Notes: generated by a model from the letters alone, not told the origin. Positions 1-8,639 are shown, counted from the stretch's first letter. The stretch is 64,000 bases of DNA from Candidatus Leptofilum gracile (GCA_016713825.1 JADJOJ010000007.1:124001-188000); one strand, 5' to 3'. Numbers and translations: made by a program.

Positions 1-582
1 CCCATCACGTTTGAGTCGCCTTCTGCGTTGCCTCTACCAACTGTTGCCGCAATTCAAGCTCATTTTGGACTGGATGAACGGCCGTATCTCCTCTACCTGG
101 GTGATATAACACCCAATAAAGGGGTCTACGAGCTCTTAGATGCCTTCGCCCAATGGCAGACAATCGAGCCCCATATGACGCTTGTTCTGGCGGGGATGAA
201 TCGAGAAGGGACATCTTTTACTAACCGTGTCAATCAAATGAATAATGTACGCTTTCTGGGGCAGCTTTCCCATCCGCATGCCTTAGCCCTCATGCAAGCC
301 GCTGCAATGGTGCTGTTACCCTCACGTTCTGAAGCGTTAGGCAGCGTTATTTTAGAAGCTATAGGGCTGGGCAAAAAAGTACTGTGCCCCCCCAACATTC
401 CCGAATTTGAGAGGCACCTGCCCGATTTTGTTCTGCCAGAGGTATCCAGTGAAGCGATTTTTCACATGATCCAAAAATCTGGCATTCCCCATCACCCCCA
501 GCTACCCGCTGGAAACGCACGCGGTGCAAGGGGTGGTCAACCAAATTGTGTCACTGTACCAACAGTTGGTCGAAAAGGCTAA
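1..582 (+). CDS. Glycosyltransferase family 4, C-terminal part (5'-truncated, frame break)
   Basis: The frame is open from the window edge, so the N-terminus lies upstream. What remains is the C-terminal Rossmann half of a GT-B glycosyltransferase: a YLGDITPNKG segment (start of the donor-binding half), then LPSRSEALGSVILEAIGLGK, which carries the family-4 E-x7-E nucleotide-sugar motif. It would transfer a sugar from an NDP- or GDP-sugar to a surface glycan. The last ~35 residues in this frame look unlike protein, while frame 2 reads a natural family C-terminus (SYPLETHAVQGVVNQIV). The frame probably breaks between the A5 tract near 473 and the C5 tract near 495. In the corrected frame no stop separates it from the next glycosyltransferase. 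Family confident; acceptor unknown. Confidence 0.75.
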   Translation, partial: PITFESPSALPLPTVAAIQAHFGLDERPYLLYLGDITPNKGVYELLDAFAQWQTIEPHMTLVLAGMNREGTSFTNRVNQMNNVRFLGQLSHPHALALMQAAAMVLLPSRSEALGSVILEAIGLGKKVLCPPNIPEFERHLPDFVLPEVSSEAIFHMIQKSGIPHHPQLPAGNARGARGGQPNCVTVPTVGRKG

Positions 583-586
583 GCAC

Positions 587-1732
587 ATGTCTACCAAGCC
601 AAGAACTTACGTTTTAGATGCCCGTACCGCCACCGCCCATTTCCCCGGCATTGGGCGGTACGTGAGCCAGCTGGCGCGGCATCTGGTGCCGCTGCTAGCA
701 GCAGATGAACAGCTGGTTTTGCTGCATTCCCCGCAGCAGGCGGGCTGGCCCCTGCCAGAAGAATCGGCCCAGGTGCGGCGGGTGGCAACGGCCGTTTCCC
801 CCTTCTCACTCGCCCAGCAATGGCAAATCCCCCGACTGCTGCGTCAGCTCAAGGCCAACGTCTACCACAGCGCCTATGCCCTCATGCCGTACCGCCCCGG
901 CGTCCCCACCCTCACCACCCTGTACGACCTGATTCCAGAGCAGTTCCCTCAGCTTGTCTCGCCCCGGGCACGGCTGCTCACCCGGCTCACCACCCGCCTG
1001 GCTCTGCACGCCAGCAGCCGCTTCCTGGCCATATCGGAGGCCACTCGGCAGCTTTATTTGTCTCGCTATCATATTGACTACGCGAAAATTATGACGGTTC
1101 CATTGGCAGCAGATGATCGCTTTAGGCCACAGCCAGCAACGGCCGTTGCCACCCTCCGCCACAAGCTTAACCTACCCAACAAATACGTGCTCTACCTGGG
1201 CATCAACAAACCACACAAAAATTTGCTGCGCCTGATTGAAGCGTGGGAACTGCTGATTCCCCAGGTGCCAGAGGCTCCCCACTGGTGATTGCCGGGGCGT
1301 GGGATGAACGATACGCGGGCATTAAAACGGCCGTTTCTCCCCAATACCGCAACCGGCAAATCAAATTTATCGGTCGAATTGAGGATGCCGATTTGCCCGC
1401 CCTGTACAGCGGCGCAGCGTTATTTGTCTTTCCCAGTTTGGCAGAGGGGTTTGGCTTGCCGGTGCTAGAGGCGATGGCTTGCGGAACGGCCGTTGCCTGC
1501 TCCAATCAATCCAGCCTGCCTGAAGTGGGTGGCAACGCGGTGGCCTATTTTGACCCCACAAGCTGCCAGCAGATGGCCACCGTGCTGCAAGACCTGGTGC
1601 AAGATGAGGCAAAATTGGCAGAACTGGCGCAAAAGGGTTGGCTCAGGCGGCACACTTTTCTTGGGAGGAACGGCCGTTGCCACCCTCGCCCAATACCGCC
1701 AACTCCAGAAAAACCAGTTAACCAAAGATTAA
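587..1732 (+). CDS. Glycosyltransferase family 4 (three frame breaks)
   Basis: This is a GT-B, family-4 glycosyltransferase of about 382 residues once three single-base gaps are closed. The N-terminal acceptor domain has FPGIGRYVSQLARHL; the donor half starts at YVLYLGINKPHKNL and carries FPSLAEGFGLPVLEAMACG (E-x7-E). The frame breaks in C4 at 1277-1280, in G3 near 1636 and in GG near 1668. One added base at each gives a 383-codon frame ending LAQYRQLQ...LTKD at 1732. The ATG at 587 follows the previous stop by 4 bp. It resembles mannosyl/rhamnosyl transferases of surface polysaccharide loci, but donor and acceptor cannot be read from the sequence. A real pseudogene is possible; sequencing error is more likely. 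Confidence 0.75.
788..795. repeat. Dispersed palindrome ACGGCCGT (HIP-like), one example of about 125-130
   Basis: ACGGCCGT recurs about once per 500 bp through the whole window, both in genes and in gaps, most often as AACGGCCGTT with flanks such as gAAACGGCCGTTtcc. By frame it encodes T-A-V, N-G-R or (E/K)-R-P, and these tripeptides sprinkle nearly every protein here. It is the core of three terminators (7017, 10587, 38020). Other examples lie at 1138-1145, 4740-4747 and 9655-9662. The function is unknown. Confidence 0.9.
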
Positions 1733-1832
1733 CCAGATTACGCAGATTTTGCCCAGAATAAATCTGTAAAATCTGCGCAATCTGCTGATAAAACAATGAA
1801 ATCCGCGTCATCCACGGTCATCCGCGCCGCCT
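1733..1832. repeat. Intergenic AGATTACGCAGATT-type repeat remnant
   Basis: This gap between convergent genes is filled with imperfect copies of AGATTNCGCAGATT and its complement (agattacgcagatt, aaatctgcgcaatctgc) followed by atccgcgtcatccacggtca. The same words recur at about 47112-47156, 50668-50712, 54957-54977 and 60712-60735, always outside genes. It can fold weakly and may act as a bidirectional terminator; no mobile-element ends were seen. Confidence 0.5.
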
Positions 1833-2480
1833 TTATTCCGGCGGCAAGAGCGCATGGAGCCGCGACACCACCATCTCCATCGCCACCTTGTTCAGCCCGC
1901 CGTTGGGGATAATTACATCGGCAAATCGCTTGCTTGGCTCCACAAACTTCAGGTGCATGGGGCGCACTGTCTCCAAATATTGCGTCACCACCGAGGGCAA
2001 AGAACGGCCGCGTTCGTCCATGTCCCGCTGCAACCGGCGGATAAAACGGACATCCGCATCCGTGTCTACATACACTTTGATGTCCATCAGTTCGCGCAGA
2101 CGCCGCTTGGTGAAAATGAGGATGCCATCCACCAAAATAATCGGCGCAGGCTCCACCAGCACCGTCTGCTCCGTGCGGCGATGGGTGGTGAAATCATAGA
2201 CGGGCACGTTGGCGCTCTTACCAACAAGCAGCTGCTTGATATGCTTCACCATCAATCTGGTTTCTAATGAATTGGGATGATCGTAATTTTGCTGCGAACG
2301 CTCCTCAAGGGAGAGTTTGGGCTGATCACGGTAATACGCATCGTGGGGCACATACGCAATTTGCGAGGCACCAACCGCCTCTAAAATGGCTCTGGCAACG
2401 GTTGTTTTGCCGGATGCAGTTCCCCCAGCGACGCCGAACACAATGGGGCGTTTTGGCTCTGGTGTGTGTAAGTCACTCAT
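1833..2480 (-). CDS. udk: Uridine kinase
   Basis: This 215-residue P-loop kinase matches uridine kinase in length and motifs. The Walker A is GVAGGTASGKTT (about residues 16-27), followed by VPHDAYYRD (the substrate-site Asp/Tyr region), YDHPNSLET and the VYDFTTHRRT segment typical of Udk. It phosphorylates uridine and cytidine to UMP and CMP in cytosolic pyrimidine salvage. It stands alone and converges on the glycosyltransferase upstream. The start MSDLHTPEPK adds a short N-terminal tail before the core; an inner start is unlikely because the P-loop begins so soon. A phosphoribulokinase-like paralogue is the only serious alternative. Confidence 0.9.
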   Translation of the reverse strand: MSDLHTPEPKRPIVFGVAGGTASGKTTVARAILEAVGASQIAYVPHDAYYRDQPKLSLEERSQQNYDHPNSLETRLMVKHIKQLLVGKSANVPVYDFTTHRRTEQTVLVEPAPIILVDGILIFTKRRLRELMDIKVYVDTDADVRFIRRLQRDMDERGRSLPSVVTQYLETVRPMHLKFVEPSKRFADVIIPNGGLNKVAMEMVVSRLHALLPPE

Positions 2481-2590
2481 GGGCGCAAATCATACCCCGC
2501 CCCAACCGCATCAGCAATGCCGAACGCTTGCTTTTGCCCCAGGCATCCGCTATTGTTTGCCCATCTCAAACCAAAAAAGGGATTTCAACG

Positions 2591-3028
2591 ATGAGCACAC
2601 TGGAACGAGCCATCGCCATAGCTGCCGCAGCCCACGCCGGGCAAACGGACAAGGCAGGTGCGCCCTACATTTTGCATCCGCTGCGCATGATGCTCACACT
2701 GCAAACGGAAGCGGAACGGATTACGGCCGTCCTGCACGACGTCATCGAAGACACACCTTGGACATTTGAGCAATTACGCGCCGAGGGATTTGGCGAAGAA
2801 ATTCTGGCCGCTTTAGAAACCGTCACCAAACGTGAAGGTGAAGATTACGAAGCGTTTGTGCAGCGCAGCGCCCAAAACCCGATCGGCCGCAAGGTGAAAT
2901 TGGCAGATCTACGCGACAACAGCGACATCAGCCGCATTTCGTCGCCTACAGCCAAAGATTACGCCCGCCTGGAAAAATACAAACGAGCGATTGCTGTCCT
3001 GGAAAATGAAACCGATCAATTTGGTTAA
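2591..3028 (+). CDS. Small HD-domain hydrolase, SpoT/MESH1-like
   Basis: This 145-residue protein consists only of the RelA/SpoT-type HD domain: HAGQTDKAGAPYILHP (first metal His), ITAVLHDVIEDTPWT (HD pair plus ED) and VKLADLRDN. No synthetase or TGS domain follows, so it resembles small alarmone hydrolases or MESH1-type pyrophosphohydrolases that act on (p)ppGpp or related nucleotides with Mn2+. Substrate is inferred from the family. The upstream in-frame extension from 2267 lies antisense to udk and is not protein-like; ATG 2591 follows an AAAAAGGGA ribosome-binding site. The gene reads divergently from udk, about 110 bp away. Confidence 0.82.
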   Translation: MSTLERAIAIAAAAHAGQTDKAGAPYILHPLRMMLTLQTEAERITAVLHDVIEDTPWTFEQLRAEGFGEEILAALETVTKREGEDYEAFVQRSAQNPIGRKVKLADLRDNSDISRISSPTAKDYARLEKYKRAIAVLENETDQFG

Positions 3029-3042
3029 GCTGTCTAAGCATC

Positions 3043-3165
3043 CTAAAAATTGCCGCCCAACAAATGCACCAGGACGGTTACCAGTTCTACAAAACCGCCA
3101 ACAACGTCTGGCTCGTAGAACACGTGCCGTTCAGCTACATTTTAATTCGTGAAATTCGTGGCTGA
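3043..3165 (+). pseudogene. kptA: Remnant of RNA 2'-phosphotransferase (KptA/Tpt1) C-terminus
   Basis: Frame 1 from 3043 reads KIAAQQMHQDGYQFYKTANN then VWLVEHVPFSYI. This matches the end of KptA/Tpt1, where the family reads like A..M..DGY.FY...NGVWL..HVP..YI. Only about 33 residues of a ~180-residue enzyme remain: no start codon, no ribosome-binding site, and the NAD-binding His/Arg core is absent. After YI it runs into the intergenic word attcgtgaaattcgtgg and stops at 3163. It sits 14 bp after the HD hydrolase. Read as a gene fragment left by deletion; the match is by eye from memory of the family. Confidence 0.6.
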
Positions 3166-3171
3166 AATCGG

Positions 3172-4437
3172 TTACGGCCGTATATGCCCATCCCCAATGC
3201 AAACCCACTTGTAGGTCGTCAACTCCTCTAAACCCATCGGGCCGCGAGCGTGCAGCTTTTGGGTGCTGACTGCCACCTCTGCGCCTAAGCCAAATTGCCC
3301 GCCGTCGTTGAAGCGGGTGCTGGCGTTGACAAAAACGGCCGAACTGTTCACCTCGTTCAAAAATTTGGTGGCGTTGGCCCAATTGTTGGTCAGGATGCTG
3401 TCGCTGTGGTCCATGCTGTGGGCGTCGATGTGGTCAATCGCCTCGTCCAACTCCATGATTTTGATGCCCAAAATCAGGCTCATCCACTCCGTGCTGAAGT
3501 CATCGGGGCCAGCGGGCACCATGTTGGCTCCGTGCCCGTTGCCGCTCAAAATCTCCAGGGCGCGGCCCGCCGTACGCAGTTCCACCTTGTTTTGGGCCAT
3601 CCGTGCCGCTACTTTGGGCAAAAACTCGTCGGCGATGGCGGGGTGCACCAGCACGGTGTCCAGCGCATTGCAAACGCTGGGGCGCTGCACCTTGGCATTC
3701 TCGATGATGTCCAGCGCCTTTGCCTGGTCGGCGCTCTCGTCCACAAAAACGTGGCAAATGCCGATGCCGCCGGTGATCACCGGAATCGTGGCCTGCTCAC
3801 GGCAGAGGCGATGCAGCCCCGCCCCACCGCGCGGGATGAGCATGTCGATATATTTGTCCAGCCGCATCATTTCGGCCACCAGGGCACGGTCGGGGTTGTC
3901 GATGTATTGAACGGCCGTTCCCGGCAATCCCACCTTCTCCAGCGCACTTTGAATCACGTTTACCAGCGCCAAATTGCTGCGCAGCGTCTCGCTGCCGCCC
4001 CGCATGATGGCGGCGTTGCCCGTCTTCAGGCAGAGCGTGGCGATGTCGATGGTGACGTTGGGGCGCGCCTCGTAAATGACGCCCAGCACACCCACTGGGA
4101 TGCGGCGGCGGCTGAGGCGCAGGCCGTTGGGCAGCACCCGGCTGTCAAACTCCGCCCCCACGGGATCAGGCAGGCTGACCACCTGGCGCGTGTCGGCGGC
4201 CAGGCCAGCGATGCGGGCTTCGGTGAGCAGCAATCTGTCTAGCAAGCCGTCGCTGAGTCCTTTTTTACGGCCGTCTTCAATATCCAGCGCGTTTTGGGCC
4301 AGCACAACGGCCGTTTGCGCCTCCAGTTCATCGGCAATCGCCAACAAGGCCCGGTTTTTCTCGTCCGTCGTCAACGTCGCCAGCTTCCGCCCCGCCGCCT
4401 TGGCCGCTTTCCCCATCGCAATTAAATCAGTCATCAT
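3172..4437 (-). CDS. proA: Glutamate-5-semialdehyde dehydrogenase (gamma-glutamyl phosphate reductase)
   Basis: This 421-residue enzyme of the aldehyde dehydrogenase superfamily converts gamma-glutamyl phosphate to glutamate semialdehyde with NADPH, the second step of proline synthesis. The length matches ProA. Visible signatures are RRIPVGVLGVIYEARPNVT, CLKTGNAAIMRGGSE (cofactor site), the catalytic-Cys region KVQRPSVCNALDTVLVH and FNDGGQFGLGAEVAVSTQ. It lies directly downstream of proB on the same strand, with a short-repeat hairpin between them, so the two probably share a transcript. Two adjacent ATGs (4437, 4434) are possible starts. Confidence 0.95.
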   Translation of the reverse strand: MMTDLIAMGKAAKAAGRKLATLTTDEKNRALLAIADELEAQTAVVLAQNALDIEDGRKKGLSDGLLDRLLLTEARIAGLAADTRQVVSLPDPVGAEFDSRVLPNGLRLSRRRIPVGVLGVIYEARPNVTIDIATLCLKTGNAAIMRGGSETLRSNLALVNVIQSALEKVGLPGTAVQYIDNPDRALVAEMMRLDKYIDMLIPRGGAGLHRLCREQATIPVITGGIGICHVFVDESADQAKALDIIENAKVQRPSVCNALDTVLVHPAIADEFLPKVAARMAQNKVELRTAGRALEILSGNGHGANMVPAGPDDFSTEWMSLILGIKIMELDEAIDHIDAHSMDHSDSILTNNWANATKFLNEVNSSAVFVNASTRFNDGGQFGLGAEVAVSTQKLHARGPMGLEELTTYKWVCIGDGHIRP

Positions 4438-4453
4438 TTTCTCCCTTCGGTCA

Positions 4454-4514
4454 AAGAGATTAGAGACTGGAGATTAGCGATTAAAAATCGCCAGTCTCCA
4501 ATCTCCAATCGCCA
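4454..4514. repeat. Heptad-repeat hairpin between proB and proA
   Basis: The left arm runs as heptads (GAGATTA GAGACTG GAGATTA GCGATTA) and the right arm is its near-perfect complement (aatcgccagtctccaatctcc...). The two form a long imperfect stem of about 27 bp with a short loop. A sister copy of the same words lies at 25724-25778. It could attenuate proA transcription or stabilise the proB end of the message. Confidence 0.7.
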
Positions 4515-4515
4515 T

Positions 4516-5618
4516 TTACAACAAAATTAAATCGTTGCGGTGCACCACCACCGGACCGTAAGCATAGCCCAGCCTGGCTTCGATCTGGTCGGATTGCAGG
4601 CCAGCAATTTGCTGCAAATCGTGGCTGGCGTAGCGGGTGATGCCCCGCGCCAGTTCCTGGCCATCTGGCCCTTGCAGGCAAATGGTGTCGCCGCGCTCAA
4701 AATTGCCAATAATTGTGGTAATACCGGCGGGGAGGAGGGAACGGCCGTTCCCCAACAGCGCCCGCGCCGCCCCCGCATCAATCACCACACACCCTGTCGC
4801 CTTACGTCCAGCAAATATCCAGCGCTTGCGGTTCTCCAACGGATGCTCTAGCGCCGGAAAACGCGTGCCCACCGACTCCCCCGCCACAATCCGGGTAATT
4901 ACATTGGGTGCCCGCCCAGCGGCAATCACCACATCCGCCCCGGCCCGGCGGGCCACATCCGCCGCTTGCAGCTTAGTGGCCATACCGCCCACGCCCAGGC
5001 CGCTCACGCTGCCGCCGGCCAACGCCTTCACCGCCTCGTCAATTTTATGCACTTCAGGGATAAGTTGAGCGTTGGGGTTGGTGCGCGGATCGGCCGTAAA
5101 CAGCCCCGGCTGGTCAGTCAGCAGCAGCAGCAAATCCGCTTCCGCCAGGGTAGAAACCAGCGCCGAGAGGTTGTCATTGTCCCCCACCTTGATCTCTTCC
5201 GTCGCCACCGCGTCATTCTCGTTAATCACCGGCACGATGCGATTATCCAACAATGTTTGCAGCGTGTCGCGGGCATTCAAATACCGCTTGCGGTTGGTCA
5301 CGTCGGCCCGCGTCAGTAAAATCTGGCCCACGTGGATGCCGTAAATCTCAAAGTAGCGTTCCCACATTTGCATCAGGCGGCTCTGCCCCACGGCGGCCAA
5401 CATCTGCTTGTTAGACACCGTATTGGCCAGCTCAGGGAAGCCCAGCCGGTGCCGCCCCACGGCAATCGCCCCAGAGGTGCAAATGATAATATCCTTGCCC
5501 AATCGGTACAGCTCGGCGCATTGGCGCACCAGCTCCACCATGTGGGGATGATCCAGTTTGGGGTACCGCCCGTTAAAACGCTTGTCCCCAATTTCACTAC
5601 AATTCGCTGATACGTCAT
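4516..5618 (-). CDS. proB: Glutamate 5-kinase (one frame break near the N-terminus)
   Basis: Glutamate 5-kinase makes gamma-glutamyl phosphate, the first and feedback-controlled step of proline synthesis. The N-terminus MTYQRIVVKLGTSVLTGG (kinase phosphate-binding KLGTS) lies in one frame and the rest, from HMVELVRQCAELYRLGKD onward, in another. One missing base at TTTGGGG (5557-5563) joins them into a 368-codon frame, the usual ProB length. The kinase core shows ICTSGAIAVGRHRLG, PVINENDAVA and VGGMATKLQAA. The last ~75 residues form the RNA-binding PUA domain (KRWIFAGRKATGCVVIDAGA). It is followed by proA. Most likely an intact gene with an assembly indel. Confidence 0.9.
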
Positions 5619-5932
5619 AGTCGGTTGCCGTCTACACAGTCAACGGGCGACTCCTTTTATAGATGATCGAGTGCAAATATGATAAATGACAGGTAGAGTC
5701 GTGCCAAAAAGAGTGGCTTTTTAGGCCAAACCTTTGCATACTTGTAGAGGCCATTCGCACAAATCTGGTAACATATTTACCGTTGGCCGTTACCTCATCA
5801 TGGTATCAAGTACAAAATTATCAAAAGAGACAGCAAACGCAATTTTTTGGTCACCAAGTTTAAAAACCCATTCCCCACTTTTTCCTCTGTGCCTTTGCGT
5901 CTCTGCGTTTATTTTCTAAAGGAGAGTGTTTA
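5619..5932. other. Intergenic region between proB and aldolase
   Basis: This 314-bp gap separates two divergent genes and should hold both promoters, but no convincing -35/-10 pair was found. It holds a 5-5-5 inverted repeat GGTAA-CATAT-TTACC at 5767-5781 that could be an operator, and the words ctttgcgtctctgcgt near 5893, shared with the hairpin at 10517. The aldolase ribosome-binding site AAAGGAGAG is at 5920-5928. Confidence 0.45.
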
Positions 5933-7009
5933 ATGTCAGGAATAAGCCATTTGCCAGCCGGTGTTCTCACTGGCGATCAGGTTCAGGAAGTGTTCGCCCA
6001 CGCTAAGGCGAACAGCTATGCATTGCCAGCCGCCAACGTGGTAGGCACCAACAGCGTCAACGCTGTGCTGGAAACCGCCCGCGACGTGAATTCCCCCGTT
6101 ATTTTGCAATTTTCCAACGGTGGCGCCGTCTTTTATGCCGGCAAAGGGATGAACAACGACGGCCAAAAAGCGGCGATTGCCGGTTCCGTTTCTGGGGCGC
6201 ATCATGTGCACCAGGTAGCTGCCCTGTACGGCACCCGCGTCATTTTGCACACCGATCATGCCGCCAAAAAGCTGCTGCCCTGGGTCGATGGCATGCTGGA
6301 CGCTGGCGAAGCGTTCTACAAAGTGCACGGCATCCCGCTCTACAGCTCCCACATGCTGGACCTGTCTGAAGAGCCAATTGCCGAAAATATTGAAATCAGC
6401 AAGCGGTACCTGGAGCGCATGAGCAAGATGGGCATGACGCTGGAAATCGAGCTGGGCATCACCGGCGGTGAGGAAGACGGCGTAGACAACAGCGGTGTCG
6501 ATAGCTCCCGCCTCTACACCCAGCCCGAAGAAGTGGCCTACGCCTACGAAGAGCTAATGAAGGTGAGCGATAAGTTCACCATCGCTGCCGCGTTTGGCAA
6601 CGTACACGGCGTGTACAAGCCCGGCAACGTGCAGCTGCGCCCTGTCATCCTGCACAATTCCCAGGTGTACGTGCAGGAAAAATTCGGCACCAAAGAAAAA
6701 CCGATTGATTTCGTTTTCCACGGCGGTTCTGGCTCCAGCCCCGAAGAAATTGCGGAAGCGATCTCCTACGGGGCCATCAAGATGAACATCGACACCGACT
6801 TGCAGTGGGCGTACTGGGACGGCATACGCCTGTACGACCAGAAGTACCACGGCTACCTCCAGGGCCAGATTGGCAATCCTGAAGGCGACGATCAGCCCAA
6901 CAAGAAATATTACGATCCGCGCCGCTGGCTGCGCGCCGGGGAAGATGCCTTCCGTGCTCGGCTCACCCGCGCGTTTGAAGAGTTGAACAACATCAACCGT
7001 CTGGCGTAA
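5933..7009 (+). CDS. fba: Fructose-bisphosphate aldolase, class II (FbaA type)
   Basis: This zinc-dependent aldolase of 358 residues splits fructose 1,6-bisphosphate into glyceraldehyde 3-phosphate and DHAP, or runs in reverse. It matches the class IIA (E. coli FbaA) subgroup in length. Visible sites are the zinc ligand in VILHTDHAAKK, the acidic MTLEIELGITGGEEDGVDN segment, FGNVHGVYKPGNV (zinc His), VFHGGSGSS (phosphate and zinc His) and MNIDTDLQWA. It stands alone with a good ribosome-binding site and ends at a strong hairpin terminator. Confidence 0.96.
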   Translation: MSGISHLPAGVLTGDQVQEVFAHAKANSYALPAANVVGTNSVNAVLETARDVNSPVILQFSNGGAVFYAGKGMNNDGQKAAIAGSVSGAHHVHQVAALYGTRVILHTDHAAKKLLPWVDGMLDAGEAFYKVHGIPLYSSHMLDLSEEPIAENIEISKRYLERMSKMGMTLEIELGITGGEEDGVDNSGVDSSRLYTQPEEVAYAYEELMKVSDKFTIAAAFGNVHGVYKPGNVQLRPVILHNSQVYVQEKFGTKEKPIDFVFHGGSGSSPEEIAEAISYGAIKMNIDTDLQWAYWDGIRLYDQKYHGYLQGQIGNPEGDDQPNKKYYDPRRWLRAGEDAFRARLTRAFEELNNINRLA

Positions 7010-7016
7010 TTTGAAC

Positions 7017-7055
7017 AAAAACGGCCGTTTTCTTGATTGAAAACGGCCGTTTTTC
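7017..7055 (+). terminator. Terminator built from two ACGGCCGT palindromes
   Basis: AAAAACGGCCGTTTTC, a 7-nt loop, then GAAAACGGCCGTTTTT gives a perfect 16-bp stem ending in a T-run, just after the aldolase stop. The complement is equally good, so it can also stop the minus-strand gene ending at 7055. The same design recurs at 10587 and 38020. Confidence 0.85.
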
Positions 7056-7930
7056 TACTTTTTGCTTTTAAAAACTTGCCAGTCCACACTCGGGCGTTCG
7101 TGTTCACACGCTTCTAACAAATCGGCCAGATGCAAGGTGCGTGAGCAGTAGGCGACCAGTTCCCTGGCCTTACCATCAAGCGCTTCACCTTTCAAAGATT
7201 CATAGTTGATCCCCAAATCAAAAACGAGTGTGTGCAGCTCATCGTTACTAAAATGTTCGGCAATCAGCTGTCGAAATCTGGCCAAATCATATTCCCGGTC
7301 ATTCATGGCCCCCGCTCCATCTGAGAGCGCGTGAGGAATACCAGTCATTTCAAAATGCTGCCGAATGACGGTGTTGAACAGTTTGTTGGCCACAATCCGG
7401 CGGACCGAAACCTGTTCTCGCTCTTCTTCTGCCATCTCGGCATACGTTTTATCGTGGCCGTCGGGAATAAAAATGGCATCCCAGCCAAACCCATCTTCGC
7501 CCCGTGGCGACGCAGAAATGGTGCCTGGCAAATCACTTCTGAAAATTTCAAAGGTGCCATCTGGAGAACAGTAGCCTAATACGGCCGTTGCCACCGCCTC
7601 CCGCTCTTCTGGCAATTCATAGGACTGCATCATTTTGCAGATGCCATCATTGCCCACACACTTCATGAACGTACCCGTTAACCCGCCAGGCAGCGAGTTC
7701 CATTTGCGAATGTTTATTCCGCTGTGCTCCACAAAAAAGGGCAGGTTGGGCAGCTTTGAGCGTGCTTTCTGGATTTTCCCCTCGATAATCACGTCATAGA
7801 GCAAAGATTGGGTCTCCTCAATTTCAATCTCCGACCATTTCAGATCAATCGTGTCCAGAATGCTGTCATAAACTTCGTACTTGTTGCGGTTACCGGAAAT
7901 AAAATAAAGCGAGGTGAATTTATCATTCAT
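7055..7930 (-). CDS. HAM1/ITPase-like nucleotide pyrophosphatase fused to a death-like effector-associated domain
   Basis: This 291-residue protein has two parts. Residues 1 to ~205 are an RdgB/HAM1-type NTP pyrophosphatase: FISGNRNKYEV (the S-x-N-x-x-K-x-x-E signature), FFVEHSGI, PGGLTGTF, RGEDGFGWDAIFIPDGHDKT and YAEMAEEEREQVSVRR. Such enzymes hydrolyse ITP, XTP or dITP to the monophosphate. The usual D-S-G loop reads E-H-S-G, as in a less-studied HAM1 branch. Residues ~216-291 (FRQLIAEHFSNDELHTLVFD, LGINYESLKGEALDGKAREL) match the small helical effector-associated domains fused to caspases, TIR and NACHT proteins in bacterial conflict systems; I believe EAD7. The fusion suggests a nucleotide-destroying effector recruited by death-domain contacts. 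No partner protein with the same domain is visible nearby. Confidence 0.8.
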   Translation of the reverse strand: MNDKFTSLYFISGNRNKYEVYDSILDTIDLKWSEIEIEETQSLLYDVIIEGKIQKARSKLPNLPFFVEHSGINIRKWNSLPGGLTGTFMKCVGNDGICKMMQSYELPEEREAVATAVLGYCSPDGTFEIFRSDLPGTISASPRGEDGFGWDAIFIPDGHDKTYAEMAEEEREQVSVRRIVANKLFNTVIRQHFEMTGIPHALSDGAGAMNDREYDLARFRQLIAEHFSNDELHTLVFDLGINYESLKGEALDGKARELVAYCSRTLHLADLLEACEHERPSVDWQVFKSKK

Positions 7931-8186
7931 CAGGAAGAACCTTCAATCCAAATCAGCCACCAGACAATATGCCAGGCTTCGGTTCAGATTACACTAAATT
8001 GTTGTACTGCTATAGCGTCTAATAAAGATTGGTACACTTTTGCAAAAAAGGGCACAGAACGCGCCAATGGTAACTTTTTTTATGAAAGTTACAAATTTAA
8101 TTTTGCGCGCCAATGACGAATGACCTTGCAAAGAAAAATTCGTTATTTTCTCTAATTCGTTGTAGTCTTTTCTTAATTTTACGATC

Positions 8187-8639
8187 ATGACCCTAGACGA
8201 ACTCAAACAACGCCTGCACACTGCCGGATGCAGCACCACCCACTACCAGATCGGGGAACCCTGGGCTGTGACTGATGTGTACTGCTTAGCGAAGCGAGAC
8301 GGCCGTTTCCACTTCTTCTACACCGAGCGCGGCCAGGATTCACCACCGGAAAAAATCTTCGACGACGAGGCCGAGGCGTGCCAATTCTATTACGACTTTG
8401 TGATGAACATCCGCCACGATCATCTGGTGGGTTTTTACCAGTCGCTGGACAGCTTGCAGCGCCACGCCGCTTTTCTAGAAAAGCACGGCATCGCTACCAG
8501 TTCGGACAAAATTCCGTACGGCGGCTGGCACGACCCGCGCTACCGCCTCTTTGTTGTTGGCCCGGCCATTTTTACCGTGCGGCAGCTGCTGCCCAACCTG
8601 CCGCTCAACGACCAAGCGGAGCTGCCCCATGCTGATTGA
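8187..8639 (+). CDS. Small protein of unknown function
   Basis: A 150-residue acidic, soluble protein with no signal peptide or membrane segment. It shows an alternating pattern (VYCLAKRDGRFHFFYTERG, then an acidic helix with ACQFYYDFV) resembling small alpha/beta proteins sometimes annotated as immunity proteins; I cannot name a family. It starts at ATG 8187 after a low-GC stretch with no clear ribosome-binding site. It overlaps the next gene by 11 bp (8629-8639), so the two are translationally coupled. Confidence 0.6.
   Translation: MTLDELKQRLHTAGCSTTHYQIGEPWAVTDVYCLAKRDGRFHFFYTERGQDSPPEKIFDDEAEACQFYYDFVMNIRHDHLVGFYQSLDSLQRHAAFLEKHGIATSSDKIPYGGWHDPRYRLFVVGPAIFTVRQLLPNLPLNDQAELPHAD

Noticed and set aside
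7931..8186. tRNA or small RNA gene
   Set aside because: AT-rich with no cloverleaf or T-loop (GTTCRANNC) sequence; nothing supportable. No tRNA was found anywhere in the gaps.
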